DNA of 64,000 nucleotides from DASYXZ01 sp035946625 (lineage in GTDB: Bacteria > Acidobacteriota > Terriglobia > UBA7540), in NCBI GenBank assembly GCA_035946625.1, contig DASYZE010000018.1:1-64000 (forward strand), in the 5' to 3' direction. Shown piece by piece: positions 36,720 to 45,529 of the stretch. The notes beneath the pieces were generated by a model. It worked only from the letters and a program-made list of their open reading frames with translations, did not search any database and was not told where the DNA came from. Positions within the stretch are counted from its first letter, which is position 1; every line of letters starts with the position of its first letter. The position numbers were made by a program, and so were the translations under genes.

Positions 36720-37622
36720 ATGAACTTGCCGACACAAGTTGAGTTATCGGGAGCCGAATTGAAGCTGTTGCAGTCGCTGATGTTTCAGGAGTGTGGGGTG
36801 TATTACGACGAGGGTTGCAATCCCTTCCTGCAAGATCGGGTGCGGAGCCGATTACAAGCCCGAAGCATTGATACATTCTACAATTATTACCGGCTGCTGA
36901 CCAGCCCGGAGGGCAAGCAGGAATTGTCCGCATTACTGGAGAACGTGACCCTCCGCGAATCCGGCTTCTTCAATAACAAGCCGCAGCTTGACCTGTTCCA
37001 AAAGGTGATCCTGGAAGAATTGTTGAGGCGGAAACATTCGCGCCGCGACTGGACTCTGCGGGCGTGGAGCGCCGGGTGTTCCACGGGGCAGGAAGCCTTT
37101 ACCATGGCCATCCAGATTGCGGACGCCCTAGCCTACTACTATCTGAGCAATCCCCTGCCTCAGGAAGCTTCGCGGGTCAAACCGCTGGTCCCTCCACCGT
37201 GGCGGGTGGAAATTATGGCCTCGGATATGAGTTATTCGGCGTTACAGACGGCGCAAGCGGGCGTATATCTTGAAAAACACATGGCGGGCGTGGAGTACAC
37301 TCACCGGCTTCGCTACTTTGACAAGATGGGCGAGCGCTACGCGGTTAGACAATCGCTCAAGAGCCTGGTGCAATTTGACCTGCACAACCTGAAGACAGAA
37401 TTCCTGCCTCAACATAACGACATCATCTTTTGCCGTAACGCCATGATGCGCCTCGAGGATGAAGAGAAGAGCCGCTTGATCGACAAGCTTTACCGCTGCT
37501 TGAATACGGGCGGGTACCTGTTTGTGGGGCAATCGGAGAGCCTGTTCGGACTCACTGACAAATTCCGAATGATTCACCAAAACAACGGGACGGCCTATCA
37601 ACGGATCGAGAAAACTCAATGA
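36720..37622 (+). CDS. cheR: CheR-type methyltransferase, divergent copy
   Basis: 300 residues. Would methylate chemoreceptor glutamates with S-adenosylmethionine. The N-terminal helical domain is followed by TLRESGFFNN where canonical CheR has NETxFFRE, AWSAGCSTGQEAFTMAI (SAM loop) and NDIIFCRNAMMRL in place of the usual CRNVLIYF. The SAM loop is kept but the receptor-binding and active-site segments are altered compared with the second copy at 52430. The ATG at 36720 has AAGGA 5 bases upstream; an in-frame GTG at 36690 is less likely. First gene of the cluster. Confidence 0.85.
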   Translation: MNLPTQVELSGAELKLLQSLMFQECGVYYDEGCNPFLQDRVRSRLQARSIDTFYNYYRLLTSPEGKQELSALLENVTLRESGFFNNKPQLDLFQKVILEELLRRKHSRRDWTLRAWSAGCSTGQEAFTMAIQIADALAYYYLSNPLPQEASRVKPLVPPPWRVEIMASDMSYSALQTAQAGVYLEKHMAGVEYTHRLRYFDKMGERYAVRQSLKSLVQFDLHNLKTEFLPQHNDIIFCRNAMMRLEDEEKSRLIDKLYRCLNTGGYLFVGQSESLFGLTDKFRMIHQNNGTAYQRIEKTQ

Positions 37623-37718
37623 AGATAATTCTCCGGGCGCCCGTGGGCCTTGCTTGGGCCCAAAAGAAGGAATCGAACATGTGCGAGTTGGCTGGAAAAG
37701 TGACGGCGGGAGGGTTCC

Positions 37719-38174
37719 ATGCAGGCTTTTGAGTCTCTGGTACGAAAAAAGGACGGGCAACCGTTGCAGTACCTGATTGTGGACGACTCGGTTTTTGCCC
37801 GCAGGAACCTGCAAAGGATCATCTCCATGTTTGGCGGCGTGATGGCGGGCGAAGCGGGCGACGGCCGCGCCGCTATCGAGGCCTATGGCCGGCTGCTGCC
37901 GGATCTGGTTCTGATGGATGTGACCATGCCCGATATGGAAGGGATTGAAGCGGCCGAACACATCATCAATCAGCATCCGGAGGCGCGCATTGTGATGGTG
38001 TCCTCCGTCGCCTATCAGGAAAATGTTTCGGAGGCCCTGCGCAAGGGGGCACTCTATTTTGTCCAAAAGCCGCCCAAACCCGAACTCCTCTACGATGTGA
38101 TCAAAAGCGTGCTGGGCGAGGCGGCCATCGCTGCGCCCACTTCCCAGGAGAAAAGCGACGCCCATGAGAATTGA
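37719..38174 (+). CDS. Single-domain response regulator (CheY-like)
   Basis: 151 residues: receiver with acidic pair in LIVDDSVFARR, phosphoacceptor aspartate in LVLMDVTMPDMEG, VSSVAYQ with switch Ser, and lysine in VQKPPKPE, plus about 20 disordered C-terminal residues. No output domain. The ATG at 37719 has GGGAGGG upstream and the gene overlaps cheX by 11 bases, so it is a probable substrate of the CheX phosphatase (inference). Confidence 0.93.
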   Translation: MQAFESLVRKKDGQPLQYLIVDDSVFARRNLQRIISMFGGVMAGEAGDGRAAIEAYGRLLPDLVLMDVTMPDMEGIEAAEHIINQHPEARIVMVSSVAYQENVSEALRKGALYFVQKPPKPELLYDVIKSVLGEAAIAAPTSQEKSDAHEN

Positions 38175-38661
38175 GCTGATCCAACCCTTCATCAACGCCA
38201 CAGACGCGGTGCTGGCCGAAATGCTGCCCGGCCCGGCTCAGATTAACGACGTCAGCATGGACGAGGAAGTGTACCGCCGCAAAGGCGTGGCGGCCAGTGT
38301 GGCTATTCGCGGCGACATTGAAGGCCGCGTCATTTTCGATCTCGAATCAGAGACGGCCCTGCGCGTGGCCGGGGTGCTGGCCGGGGGGACCATCGATCCC
38401 ACCGACCAACTGGCCCGCGAAACCGTCTGCGAGCTGGCCAATGTTATTGTGGGCAATGCGGTCACTCTGCTGAACGATCAGGGTCACAGCTTTAAAGTCT
38501 ACCCGCCGTGTATCCATGATGCCGAGACAGGATACTCGGGCGGTCCCGAAAGCGAGGCGCTGGTGATGTGCTTTGATACCCCCAGCGGCAAGGTATACCT
38601 CAACATCGCCCTGGACTACAGCCATCAAAGGTCATTTTCCGCCGCCGAGTCATTGAACTAA
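38164..38661 (+). CDS. cheX: CheX-type CheY-P phosphatase
   Basis: 165 residues. The CheX/CheC/FliY catalytic helix ExxN is present once: CELANVIVGNAV with E90 and N93. RIELIQPFINATDAVLAEML and KGVAASVAIRGDIEGRVIFDL match the CheX fold, and the single catalytic helix argues for CheX rather than CheC. Overlaps the upstream receiver gene by 11 bases (translational coupling). Removes phosphate from a receiver protein, most simply the one encoded before it. Confidence 0.9.
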   Translation: MRIELIQPFINATDAVLAEMLPGPAQINDVSMDEEVYRRKGVAASVAIRGDIEGRVIFDLESETALRVAGVLAGGTIDPTDQLARETVCELANVIVGNAVTLLNDQGHSFKVYPPCIHDAETGYSGGPESEALVMCFDTPSGKVYLNIALDYSHQRSFSAAESLN

Positions 38662-38671
38662 GGAGATTTTT

Positions 38672-39151
38672 GTGGAATCAAAATTCGGAGCCTCATTCAA
38701 TTGGGAAGCCGAGCCGGCGAGAAAACGCGCCCTGGTGGTGGATAACAGCGCCGTGGCCCGCAGCGCCATCGTCATCCTGCTGCAACGTAGCGGGTGGGAG
38801 GTGATTGGGGCGGCGGACGGAGCCGAAGCCCTGATGCTGGCCAGCACCTGGCATTTCGACCTCGTCGTGATGTCGCCGGAGCCCTCCAAAGTACCCGGAC
38901 TGCAACTGGTGCGCATGCTCAAGGGGCAGTTGCTCTCCCCCGCGGTACGAGTGATGCTTCTGGTTGAGGAAATTCAGTGGGTGGGTGAGGTCAAGAAGTG
39001 GGCGGATGCCATCCTGGTTAAGAACGACCATGTGGAAAAACAACTTTACAGCAAGATCGTCCACTTGTTCGGCGTCGCCAGGCCGCATTGGGCGCAAAAA
39101 TGGAGGCGACACCGCACCCATCACGCGTTCTTGCATCATTACAGCTCGTAA
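38672..39151 (+). CDS. Degenerate receiver domain protein (phosphoacceptor lost)
   Basis: 159 residues. The fold is that of a receiver (RALVVDNSAVARSAIVILLQ, AADGAEALMLAS, VRVMLLVEE, ILVKNDH) but the phosphoacceptor aspartate is Ser (S68 in LVVMSPEPSKVPG) and the second acidic residue is Asn (N25). The lysine is kept. A basic, His-rich tail (KWRRHRTHHAFLHH) ends the protein. The start is GTG at 38672 with AAGGAG 6 bases before it. It cannot be phosphorylated in the usual way; a constitutive binding partner or decoy is the likely role (inference). Confidence 0.82.
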   Translation: MESKFGASFNWEAEPARKRALVVDNSAVARSAIVILLQRSGWEVIGAADGAEALMLASTWHFDLVVMSPEPSKVPGLQLVRMLKGQLLSPAVRVMLLVEEIQWVGEVKKWADAILVKNDHVEKQLYSKIVHLFGVARPHWAQKWRRHRTHHAFLHHYSS

Positions 39152-39175
39152 AGGAATTCTCCGATAACGGGGGCA

Positions 39176-39205
39176 TTGACAGTGAAATGGACCGTGACCT
39201 ATAGT
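39176..39205 (+). promoter_or_regulatory. Sigma-70 promoter before the NtrC-type regulator
   Basis: TTGACA (39176-39181), 18-base spacer, TATAGT (39200-39205), about 105 bases upstream of the regulator start. It suggests a second transcription unit inside the cluster. Confidence 0.6.
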
Positions 39206-39311
39206 AAGCCCGATCCGGAGTTAAATCCTTCCGCGCACGAGGGCGTTCCGTTCTCGAGTCTTATTCGCGGACCATTCCATGCTGTTGTAGCAGTACCGCA
39301 TGTAAGCGAGG

Positions 39312-40703
<1,392 letters not shown>

Positions 40704-40804
40704 AAGAGAAACTGCCCCCGCCCGGGCCTCTCACACCTCCCCAAAATTTCAGCTAACTCACAATTTTCCCAATAGTTAACGATTCTTGATTCAGTCCCTG
40801 AGTT

Positions 40805-40820
40805 TGGCATCTGCCGTGCT
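40805..40820 (+). promoter_or_regulatory. Possible sigma-54 promoter
   Basis: TGGCAT-N6-GTGCT has GG and GC ten bases apart as in -24/-12 sites, one mismatch in the TTGC element. It lies just before the next gene and just after a sigma-54 activator gene, but transcription would begin almost at the start codon. Confidence 0.25.
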
Positions 40821-40832
40821 TTTGCAACGGTC

Positions 40833-41210
40833 ATGAAAACGAAGATACTGATCGTTGACGATCTGAAAGAAATTCTCATGACCATGAGCCGGTACTTCGC
40901 CATTCACGGCTTCGAAGTGGATTGCGCCTCAGAACGAGAAGAGGCGGAAGCGTTGATCGGCGCCAACGCCTATTCGGTGGTGATTACCGACCTGCACCTG
41001 ACTCCCGTCCGCAGCAATGAAGGGCTGGAAATCGTCCGGCTTCTCCATCACGAAGCGCCGGAGACGAGGGTCATCATGCTGACCGCCTATGACAATGAGG
41101 AAGTTGAAAAGGAGGCGGACCGCTACGGTATTTCAGCCTTTCTCCGCAAACCCGTCTCCCTGCCCCTTTTGCGCCAGGCCGTCCAGGAAAGTCTCAGGAG
41201 GTTGAGGTAG
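40833..41210 (+). CDS. Single-domain response regulator coupled to the EAL protein
   Basis: 125 residues: acidic pair in LIVDDLKEI, phosphoacceptor aspartate in VVITDLHLTPV, MLTAYDN with switch Thr, and lysine in FLRKPVS. No output domain. Its stop lies 2 bases before the EAL start and AGGAGGTTGAGG within its 3' end is the ribosome site of that gene, so the two are translated together. Probably controls the phosphodiesterase by protein contact. Confidence 0.92.
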   Translation: MKTKILIVDDLKEILMTMSRYFAIHGFEVDCASEREEAEALIGANAYSVVITDLHLTPVRSNEGLEIVRLLHHEAPETRVIMLTAYDNEEVEKEADRYGISAFLRKPVSLPLLRQAVQESLRRLR

Positions 41211-41212
41211 TG

Positions 41213-42034
41213 ATGCTGACTCTACTCGACACCATTCTGAAGCCTGGTTCTCTGATGCCGGTGTTTCAACCTATCTTTGAAATCCACGGCGAAGAGCGCG
41301 AACTGCATTACCTGGAGTGCCTGATGCGCGGTCCCAAAGGGACATCGGTGGAGCGGGCGGATATCCTGTTCGGCTACGTGCGGCGCAAGCGCGAAGAAAT
41401 CTCGGTGGACCGCGCCTGCATGAGGGCGGCTCTGCAAGCCACTTCCATGCTGCCTTTTGAACCGAACATTTCCGTCAACGTCCACGCCTCCACGCTGGGG
41501 CGCGACGCCGGATTTGTGAGCTACCTGAAGGGGCTGGCCGACGATTGGGGCATTACCTCAAATCGCCTGACCGTTGAATTGATCGAACACGCGCCCTTCT
41601 GGGACGTCGCCGGCATTTGGCGGGCGATTGACGAATTACGGAGCTACGGCATGCGCCTGGCGGTGGACGATGTGGGCGCGGGACAATCCAACTACAACAT
41701 GATTCTCGATTGCTGCCCGGACGCTTTGAAGGTTGACGCCTATGTGGTGAGAGGATGCCACGCAGACAAACACCGGGTGGCCGTGCTCGAGTCCATTACC
41801 ACTCTGGCCCGCCGATTTGGCGCCCAAATCATCGCCGAAGGAATTGAGGAGGCCGCCGACCTGGAAGTACTTCTGGGGATGGGAATCAATTTGATCCAGG
41901 GCTACATGCTGGCCCGTCCCATGACGATTCAGAATCTGCTCCAAAGCGGGCTGCTGCGCGCGAACGAAGCACGGACCATGGCCATGGCCTCCGGGGCGCA
42001 AATCGAAGCCAGCATGGAAACAACGAGGTCCTAA
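41213..42034 (+). CDS. Stand-alone EAL-domain cyclic-di-GMP phosphodiesterase
   Basis: 273 residues. Hydrolyses c-di-GMP. The signature is ECL (E35) rather than EAL, but the metal and catalytic residues are present: SVNVHAS (Asn), ELIEHAP (Glu), AVDDVGAGQSN (Asp-Asp), ALKVDAY (Lys), IAEGIEE (Glu) and LIQGYMLARP (Gln). Loop 6 reads DDVGAGQSN instead of DDFGTGYSS. No GGDEF or sensor domain is fused. The ATG at 41213 is preferred over the overlapping GTG at 41210 because of AGGAGGTTGAGG upstream. Gives the chemosensory cluster a second-messenger output. Confidence 0.9.
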   Translation: MLTLLDTILKPGSLMPVFQPIFEIHGEERELHYLECLMRGPKGTSVERADILFGYVRRKREEISVDRACMRAALQATSMLPFEPNISVNVHASTLGRDAGFVSYLKGLADDWGITSNRLTVELIEHAPFWDVAGIWRAIDELRSYGMRLAVDDVGAGQSNYNMILDCCPDALKVDAYVVRGCHADKHRVAVLESITTLARRFGAQIIAEGIEEAADLEVLLGMGINLIQGYMLARPMTIQNLLQSGLLRANEARTMAMASGAQIEASMETTRS

Positions 42035-42036
42035 GG

Positions 42037-42429
42037 ATGAGGCATAAAAAAGTTCTTCTGGTCGATGATTCCACCACCGCATTACTGATGGAACAAATGA
42101 TCCTCAGGAACCGCGCCGACTTTGAGCTGATCGTGGCGCGCGATGGTCAGGAGGCAGTGGAGAAAACACTGGCCGAGCTGCCCGATTTGATTGTGATGGA
42201 CGTGGTGATGCCGCGCATGACCGGCATCGAAGCCTGCAAGCAGATTCGCCTTCAGGACCATACCCGGCACATTCCCATCATCCTTGTGACCACCCGCGGC
42301 GAACCCGAGAACGTGGAAATTGGGTATGCCAGCGGCTGCAACGACTATGTGACCAAGCCGATTAACGGCTCCGAACTTATCACCAAAATTGTGGACCTGA
42401 TCGGTGCAGAAGAGGATGCAAAACAATGA
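42037..42429 (+). CDS. cheY: CheY-like response regulator
   Basis: 130 residues: LLVDDSTTALL acidic pair, phosphoacceptor aspartate in LIVMDVVMPRMTGIEA, switch Thr in LVTTRGEPE, lysine in YVTKPINGSE. All CheY residues intact and the length is that of CheY. The ATG at 42037 comes 2 bases after the EAL stop, and the TGA overlaps the next gene's ATG. Likely the main CheA target for protein-level output. Confidence 0.93.
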   Translation: MRHKKVLLVDDSTTALLMEQMILRNRADFELIVARDGQEAVEKTLAELPDLIVMDVVMPRMTGIEACKQIRLQDHTRHIPIILVTTRGEPENVEIGYASGCNDYVTKPINGSELITKIVDLIGAEEDAKQ

Positions 42430-43157
42430 GCTCTCAAACCCCTGAAACCGCGCCCGCCGGCGGTTCCATCGATTCAGTTTCCAAAAGCATTCCCCAACAA
42501 ATCCAGCCGCAGGATCATGCAGAGCAGGATGGGGAACCTAACCATGAAGCGACGGCGCAGGCATTGGAGCAGGAGCGGAGCGCCCTCGAACAAACCGTTG
42601 CTCAGCTCCGGACTGAACAGCAGCAATTTCTGGAGCGTTACGTGGGGTTGGAAGAGCAGAATTCCGCCCTCACCACACTCTATGTCGCCTGCCAGAGCCT
42701 TCATTGCACGCTCGACCGGGCGGAAATCCTGTTGACCGCGCGCGAGATCATCGCCAACTTGGTCGGCTGCGAGGAATACGTTCTCTTCAGCGTTGCGCCT
42801 GACGGCTGGCTGATCCGCGTGGATTCCTTCGGTCTCGATACGCAAGTGTACGAAAAACTTCCTCCGGATGCCGGACTCATCGGGCGCGCCGTCACCACCG
42901 GGGAGATCTGCCAGATTGAAGAAGGCGGCGGTGGCAGGGCCGCCGATTTGGAAGCCAACCTCACTGCCTGCATTCCACTGAAGCACAACGGCGTTGTAAC
43001 CGGCGCCATAGCGCTATTTCGTTTGCTTCCCCAGAAATTTGAGCTTCAGAACTTGGATCACGAATTGTTCCGCTTGCTCCAGACCCATCTGGCCCATGCC
43101 TTGCATTGCTCTGAGTTGCAACAAAGGGTGGGCGCCAAGAACGGAGTTGGGGCGTGA
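42426..43157 (+). CDS. Coiled-coil GAF-domain protein
   Basis: 243 residues. A Gln/Glu-rich N-terminus with a coiled coil (ALEQERSALEQTVAQLRTEQQQFLERYVGLEEQN, about 40-75) and a C-terminal GAF domain (about 80-230; SLHCTLDRAEILLTAREIIANLVGCEEYVLF, GLIGRAVTTGEICQIEE, ACIPLKHNGVVTGAIALFRL). No kinase or cyclase domain. Overlaps cheY (ATGA) and cheD (GTGA), so it is an integral part of the operon; a ligand- or redox-sensing adaptor is possible. Its cofactor cannot be told. Confidence 0.85.
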   Translation: MSSQTPETAPAGGSIDSVSKSIPQQIQPQDHAEQDGEPNHEATAQALEQERSALEQTVAQLRTEQQQFLERYVGLEEQNSALTTLYVACQSLHCTLDRAEILLTAREIIANLVGCEEYVLFSVAPDGWLIRVDSFGLDTQVYEKLPPDAGLIGRAVTTGEICQIEEGGGGRAADLEANLTACIPLKHNGVVTGAIALFRLLPQKFELQNLDHELFRLLQTHLAHALHCSELQQRVGAKNGVGA

Positions 43158-43684
43158 GGATTGCCGCCGAACTCCCCGGGCAGGAACAAGATTTTTCGGC
43201 TGGGCATGGAAATATGACTCAAGAGAAAGCGGCCATGAAAAGCGTGTATTTGCACCCCGGCCAACTCTTCGTTGCCACCGAGCCTGCTGCCGTCACCACC
43301 ATCCTTGGATCATGCGTGGCGGTTTGCGTCTGGGATTTGGTGCTGGGCATCGGCGGAATCAACCACTACCTCTTGCCGGCGGGTGTCAAGACGGCCTCCA
43401 CGGGCCTGCGTTACGGAAACGTGGCCATCGAACAGTTGCTGGAAAAGCTTTCCCGCTCCGGAGCCTCAAAGTCTAACTTGCGCGCGAAGTTGTTCGGTGG
43501 GGCGTGCGTCCTGGATGCGATGCGCGGCAAAGAAAACCATCTGGGCGACAAGAATGTGGAGATTGCCAGGAAAATGCTTTCTGAAGCCGGAATTCCCGTG
43601 GTGGCTTCCGATGTGGGCGGCGGTCGCGGGCGCAAACTGATCTTTCACCCCCACGAGGGCAGCGCCTTGGTCAAGTTGCTTTGA
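43154..43684 (+). CDS. cheD: Chemoreceptor glutamine deamidase CheD
   Basis: 176 residues from the GTG at 43154, which overlaps the previous TGA. Deamidates receptor glutamines and in some species binds CheC. The catalytic pair is visible: C54 in TTILGSCVAVCVWD and H71 in GGINHYLLP, with KLFGGACVLD and VVASDVGGGRGRKLIFHP following. A shorter start at ATG 43214 or 43235 is possible, since the first 27 residues are not conserved in the family. Confidence 0.92.
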   Translation: MRIAAELPGQEQDFSAGHGNMTQEKAAMKSVYLHPGQLFVATEPAAVTTILGSCVAVCVWDLVLGIGGINHYLLPAGVKTASTGLRYGNVAIEQLLEKLSRSGASKSNLRAKLFGGACVLDAMRGKENHLGDKNVEIARKMLSEAGIPVVASDVGGGRGRKLIFHPHEGSALVKLL

Positions 43685-43712
43685 GGGAGTGAGGTGGGGG
43701 TCAATTTGACCC

Positions 43713-43762
43713 TGTAGAGGCGGGTTTACCCCGCCAAGTGGCGGCGTAAAGCCGCCTCTACA
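43713..43762. repeat. Dispersed-type palindromic hairpin between cheD and cheA
   Basis: A 23-base arm starting TGTAGAGGCGG pairs with its inverted copy ending CCGCCTCTACA, two mismatches, loop AAGT. Same general type as the palindrome inside the left-edge kinase gene. Confidence 0.8.
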
Positions 43763-43791
43763 TCAAGACCCACTGATTGAGGTGAGAGGAA

Positions 43792-45462
43792 ATGGAATTC
43801 GATTTTGAGGCTCTAATCCAGACATTTAAGGCCGAAGCCGAAGAGAATCTCGGCCGCATGGAAGAATCCCTGGTCGCGCTGGAAGATTCGCCCGCCGATC
43901 CGGAGCTTCTTCACACGATTTTTCGGGTTGCCCACACGCTCAAAGGCAACGCAGCCGCGCTGGGCTTTACCGGCCTCACCGAATTTGCTCACCGGCTCGA
44001 AGATAGCCTGGACCAGCTCCAAAAAGGCACCACCCAAGCCGGTACGGGGCTCATTACCGCTCTTCTGAAATCCGTGGATGCCATGCGGGAGTTACTCTCC
44101 TCCTCATTGGCCGGCATTGTTGAAATGCTGCCCGCCCACCAGGAGTTGCTGCATGTCTTGGGGGAGGAATCGGGCGTAACTCTATCCGCCGCGCTAGATG
44201 CGGCCACGGCACGCCCGGCCGCCACAATTCGGAATTCGCCCGGCCGGCGCAAAGAAGACGTCACCGAGTGGAGCGAGCGGACTCGAACCCTGCGCGTGGA
44301 CATTGACAAACTGGATCGCATGCTCAACCTCACCGGCGAAATCGCCATCGCCCGCGGACGCATCCGCCAGATGCTGGCGGAGCTCGAGGGCCGGAGTGGC
44401 GAAGAGACGCTTGAAGTCCAGCGCGATTCTGACCGGCTCTTCCTGGACCTTCAGGAACTGGTGATGAAGATTCGCATGGTTCCGATTGGTCCCACATTCC
44501 GCCAGCACAACCGCACCGTGCGGGACCTGGCCACGTCCTCCGGAAAGCAGGCGCGGCTGGAAATTGAAGGCGAGGATGTGGAAGTGGATACGACTGTGGT
44601 GAATCTGATTCGCGATCCCCTCACCCACATGTTGAGGAACGCCGTGGACCACGGTTTGGAATCACCTCAAAAGCGCCAGGCGTCGGGAAAGGATCCCTGC
44701 GGGTTGATCCGCCTGAGAGCCTTCCACGACACCGGGAACATCGTCATTCAGATCAGCGATGACGGCGGTGGATTAAATCGCGCCAGGATTCTGGAGAACG
44801 CCCGTACCCGCGGCCTGGTCACCAAGGCGGAGTTGAACGATACCGAACTCTTTCGCCTGATCTTTGAACCTGGTTTTACCACTGCCGAGAAAGTGACCGA
44901 TGTTTCAGGTCGCGGCGTGGGCATGGACGTGGTGCGGCGTAATATCGAAGCGCTGCGTGGCACGGTCACCGTGGAAAGCAAGGAAGGCGCTGGAACCACC
45001 ATCACCATCCGCTTGCCGCTTACCCTGGCCATCATTGAAGGATTCCTGGTGGGCGTCGGAATTGAAACCTACGTGTTCCCTCTCGATGTGGTGGTTGAGT
45101 GCGTGGATTTGCCTGAGAGCGAACGCGGCAATGGAGCCTCCCAAGGGATGATTAATCTGCGCGGCAAATCGCTTCCCTACGTTCGTCTGCAACATATGTT
45201 CAATGGCGAGATCGAGGCCTCCGCGCGCGAACAAATCGTCGTGGTCCAGCACCATGAAATGCGGGCCGGACTCGTTGTGGATGCGCTCTACGGCGAAAAT
45301 CAAATTGTGATTAAGCCTCTTGGCAAACTCTTCCAGGGACTTCCCGGTGTGAGCGGTTCCACCATCCTCGGCAACGGCCGTGTGGCCTTGATCCTGGATG
45401 TTCCGGCCATCGTCGCCGGCCTGTCCAAATCCGCAACCGAAGAATCCGCCGTCACTGCTTAA
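43792..45462 (+). CDS. cheA: Chemotaxis histidine kinase CheA
   Basis: 556 residues. Hpt domain with phosphorylated H48 in RVAHTLKGNAAALGF; P3 dimerisation helices (LDRMLNLTGEIAIARGRIRQML); ATPase with N box HMLRNAVDHGLE, G1 SDDGGGLN and G2 GRGVGMDVVRRNIEALRG; CheW-like P5 domain at the end (IEGFLVGVGIETYVFPLD). Only about 60 residues separate Hpt from P3, too few for a P2 receiver-docking domain. The ATG at 43792 has GGTGAGAGGA upstream. cheW and the receptor lie 4.3 kb downstream, after the inserted reverse-strand genes. Confidence 0.95.
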   Translation: MEFDFEALIQTFKAEAEENLGRMEESLVALEDSPADPELLHTIFRVAHTLKGNAAALGFTGLTEFAHRLEDSLDQLQKGTTQAGTGLITALLKSVDAMRELLSSSLAGIVEMLPAHQELLHVLGEESGVTLSAALDAATARPAATIRNSPGRRKEDVTEWSERTRTLRVDIDKLDRMLNLTGEIAIARGRIRQMLAELEGRSGEETLEVQRDSDRLFLDLQELVMKIRMVPIGPTFRQHNRTVRDLATSSGKQARLEIEGEDVEVDTTVVNLIRDPLTHMLRNAVDHGLESPQKRQASGKDPCGLIRLRAFHDTGNIVIQISDDGGGLNRARILENARTRGLVTKAELNDTELFRLIFEPGFTTAEKVTDVSGRGVGMDVVRRNIEALRGTVTVESKEGAGTTITIRLPLTLAIIEGFLVGVGIETYVFPLDVVVECVDLPESERGNGASQGMINLRGKSLPYVRLQHMFNGEIEASAREQIVVVQHHEMRAGLVVDALYGENQIVIKPLGKLFQGLPGVSGSTILGNGRVALILDVPAIVAGLSKSATEESAVTA

Positions 45463-45529
45463 AATCGTCCGCGGTTCGGGCCAATTTCCCCAACCCTATC
45501 CAATGATTGTGAGGTCGGGGCACGCGGGA

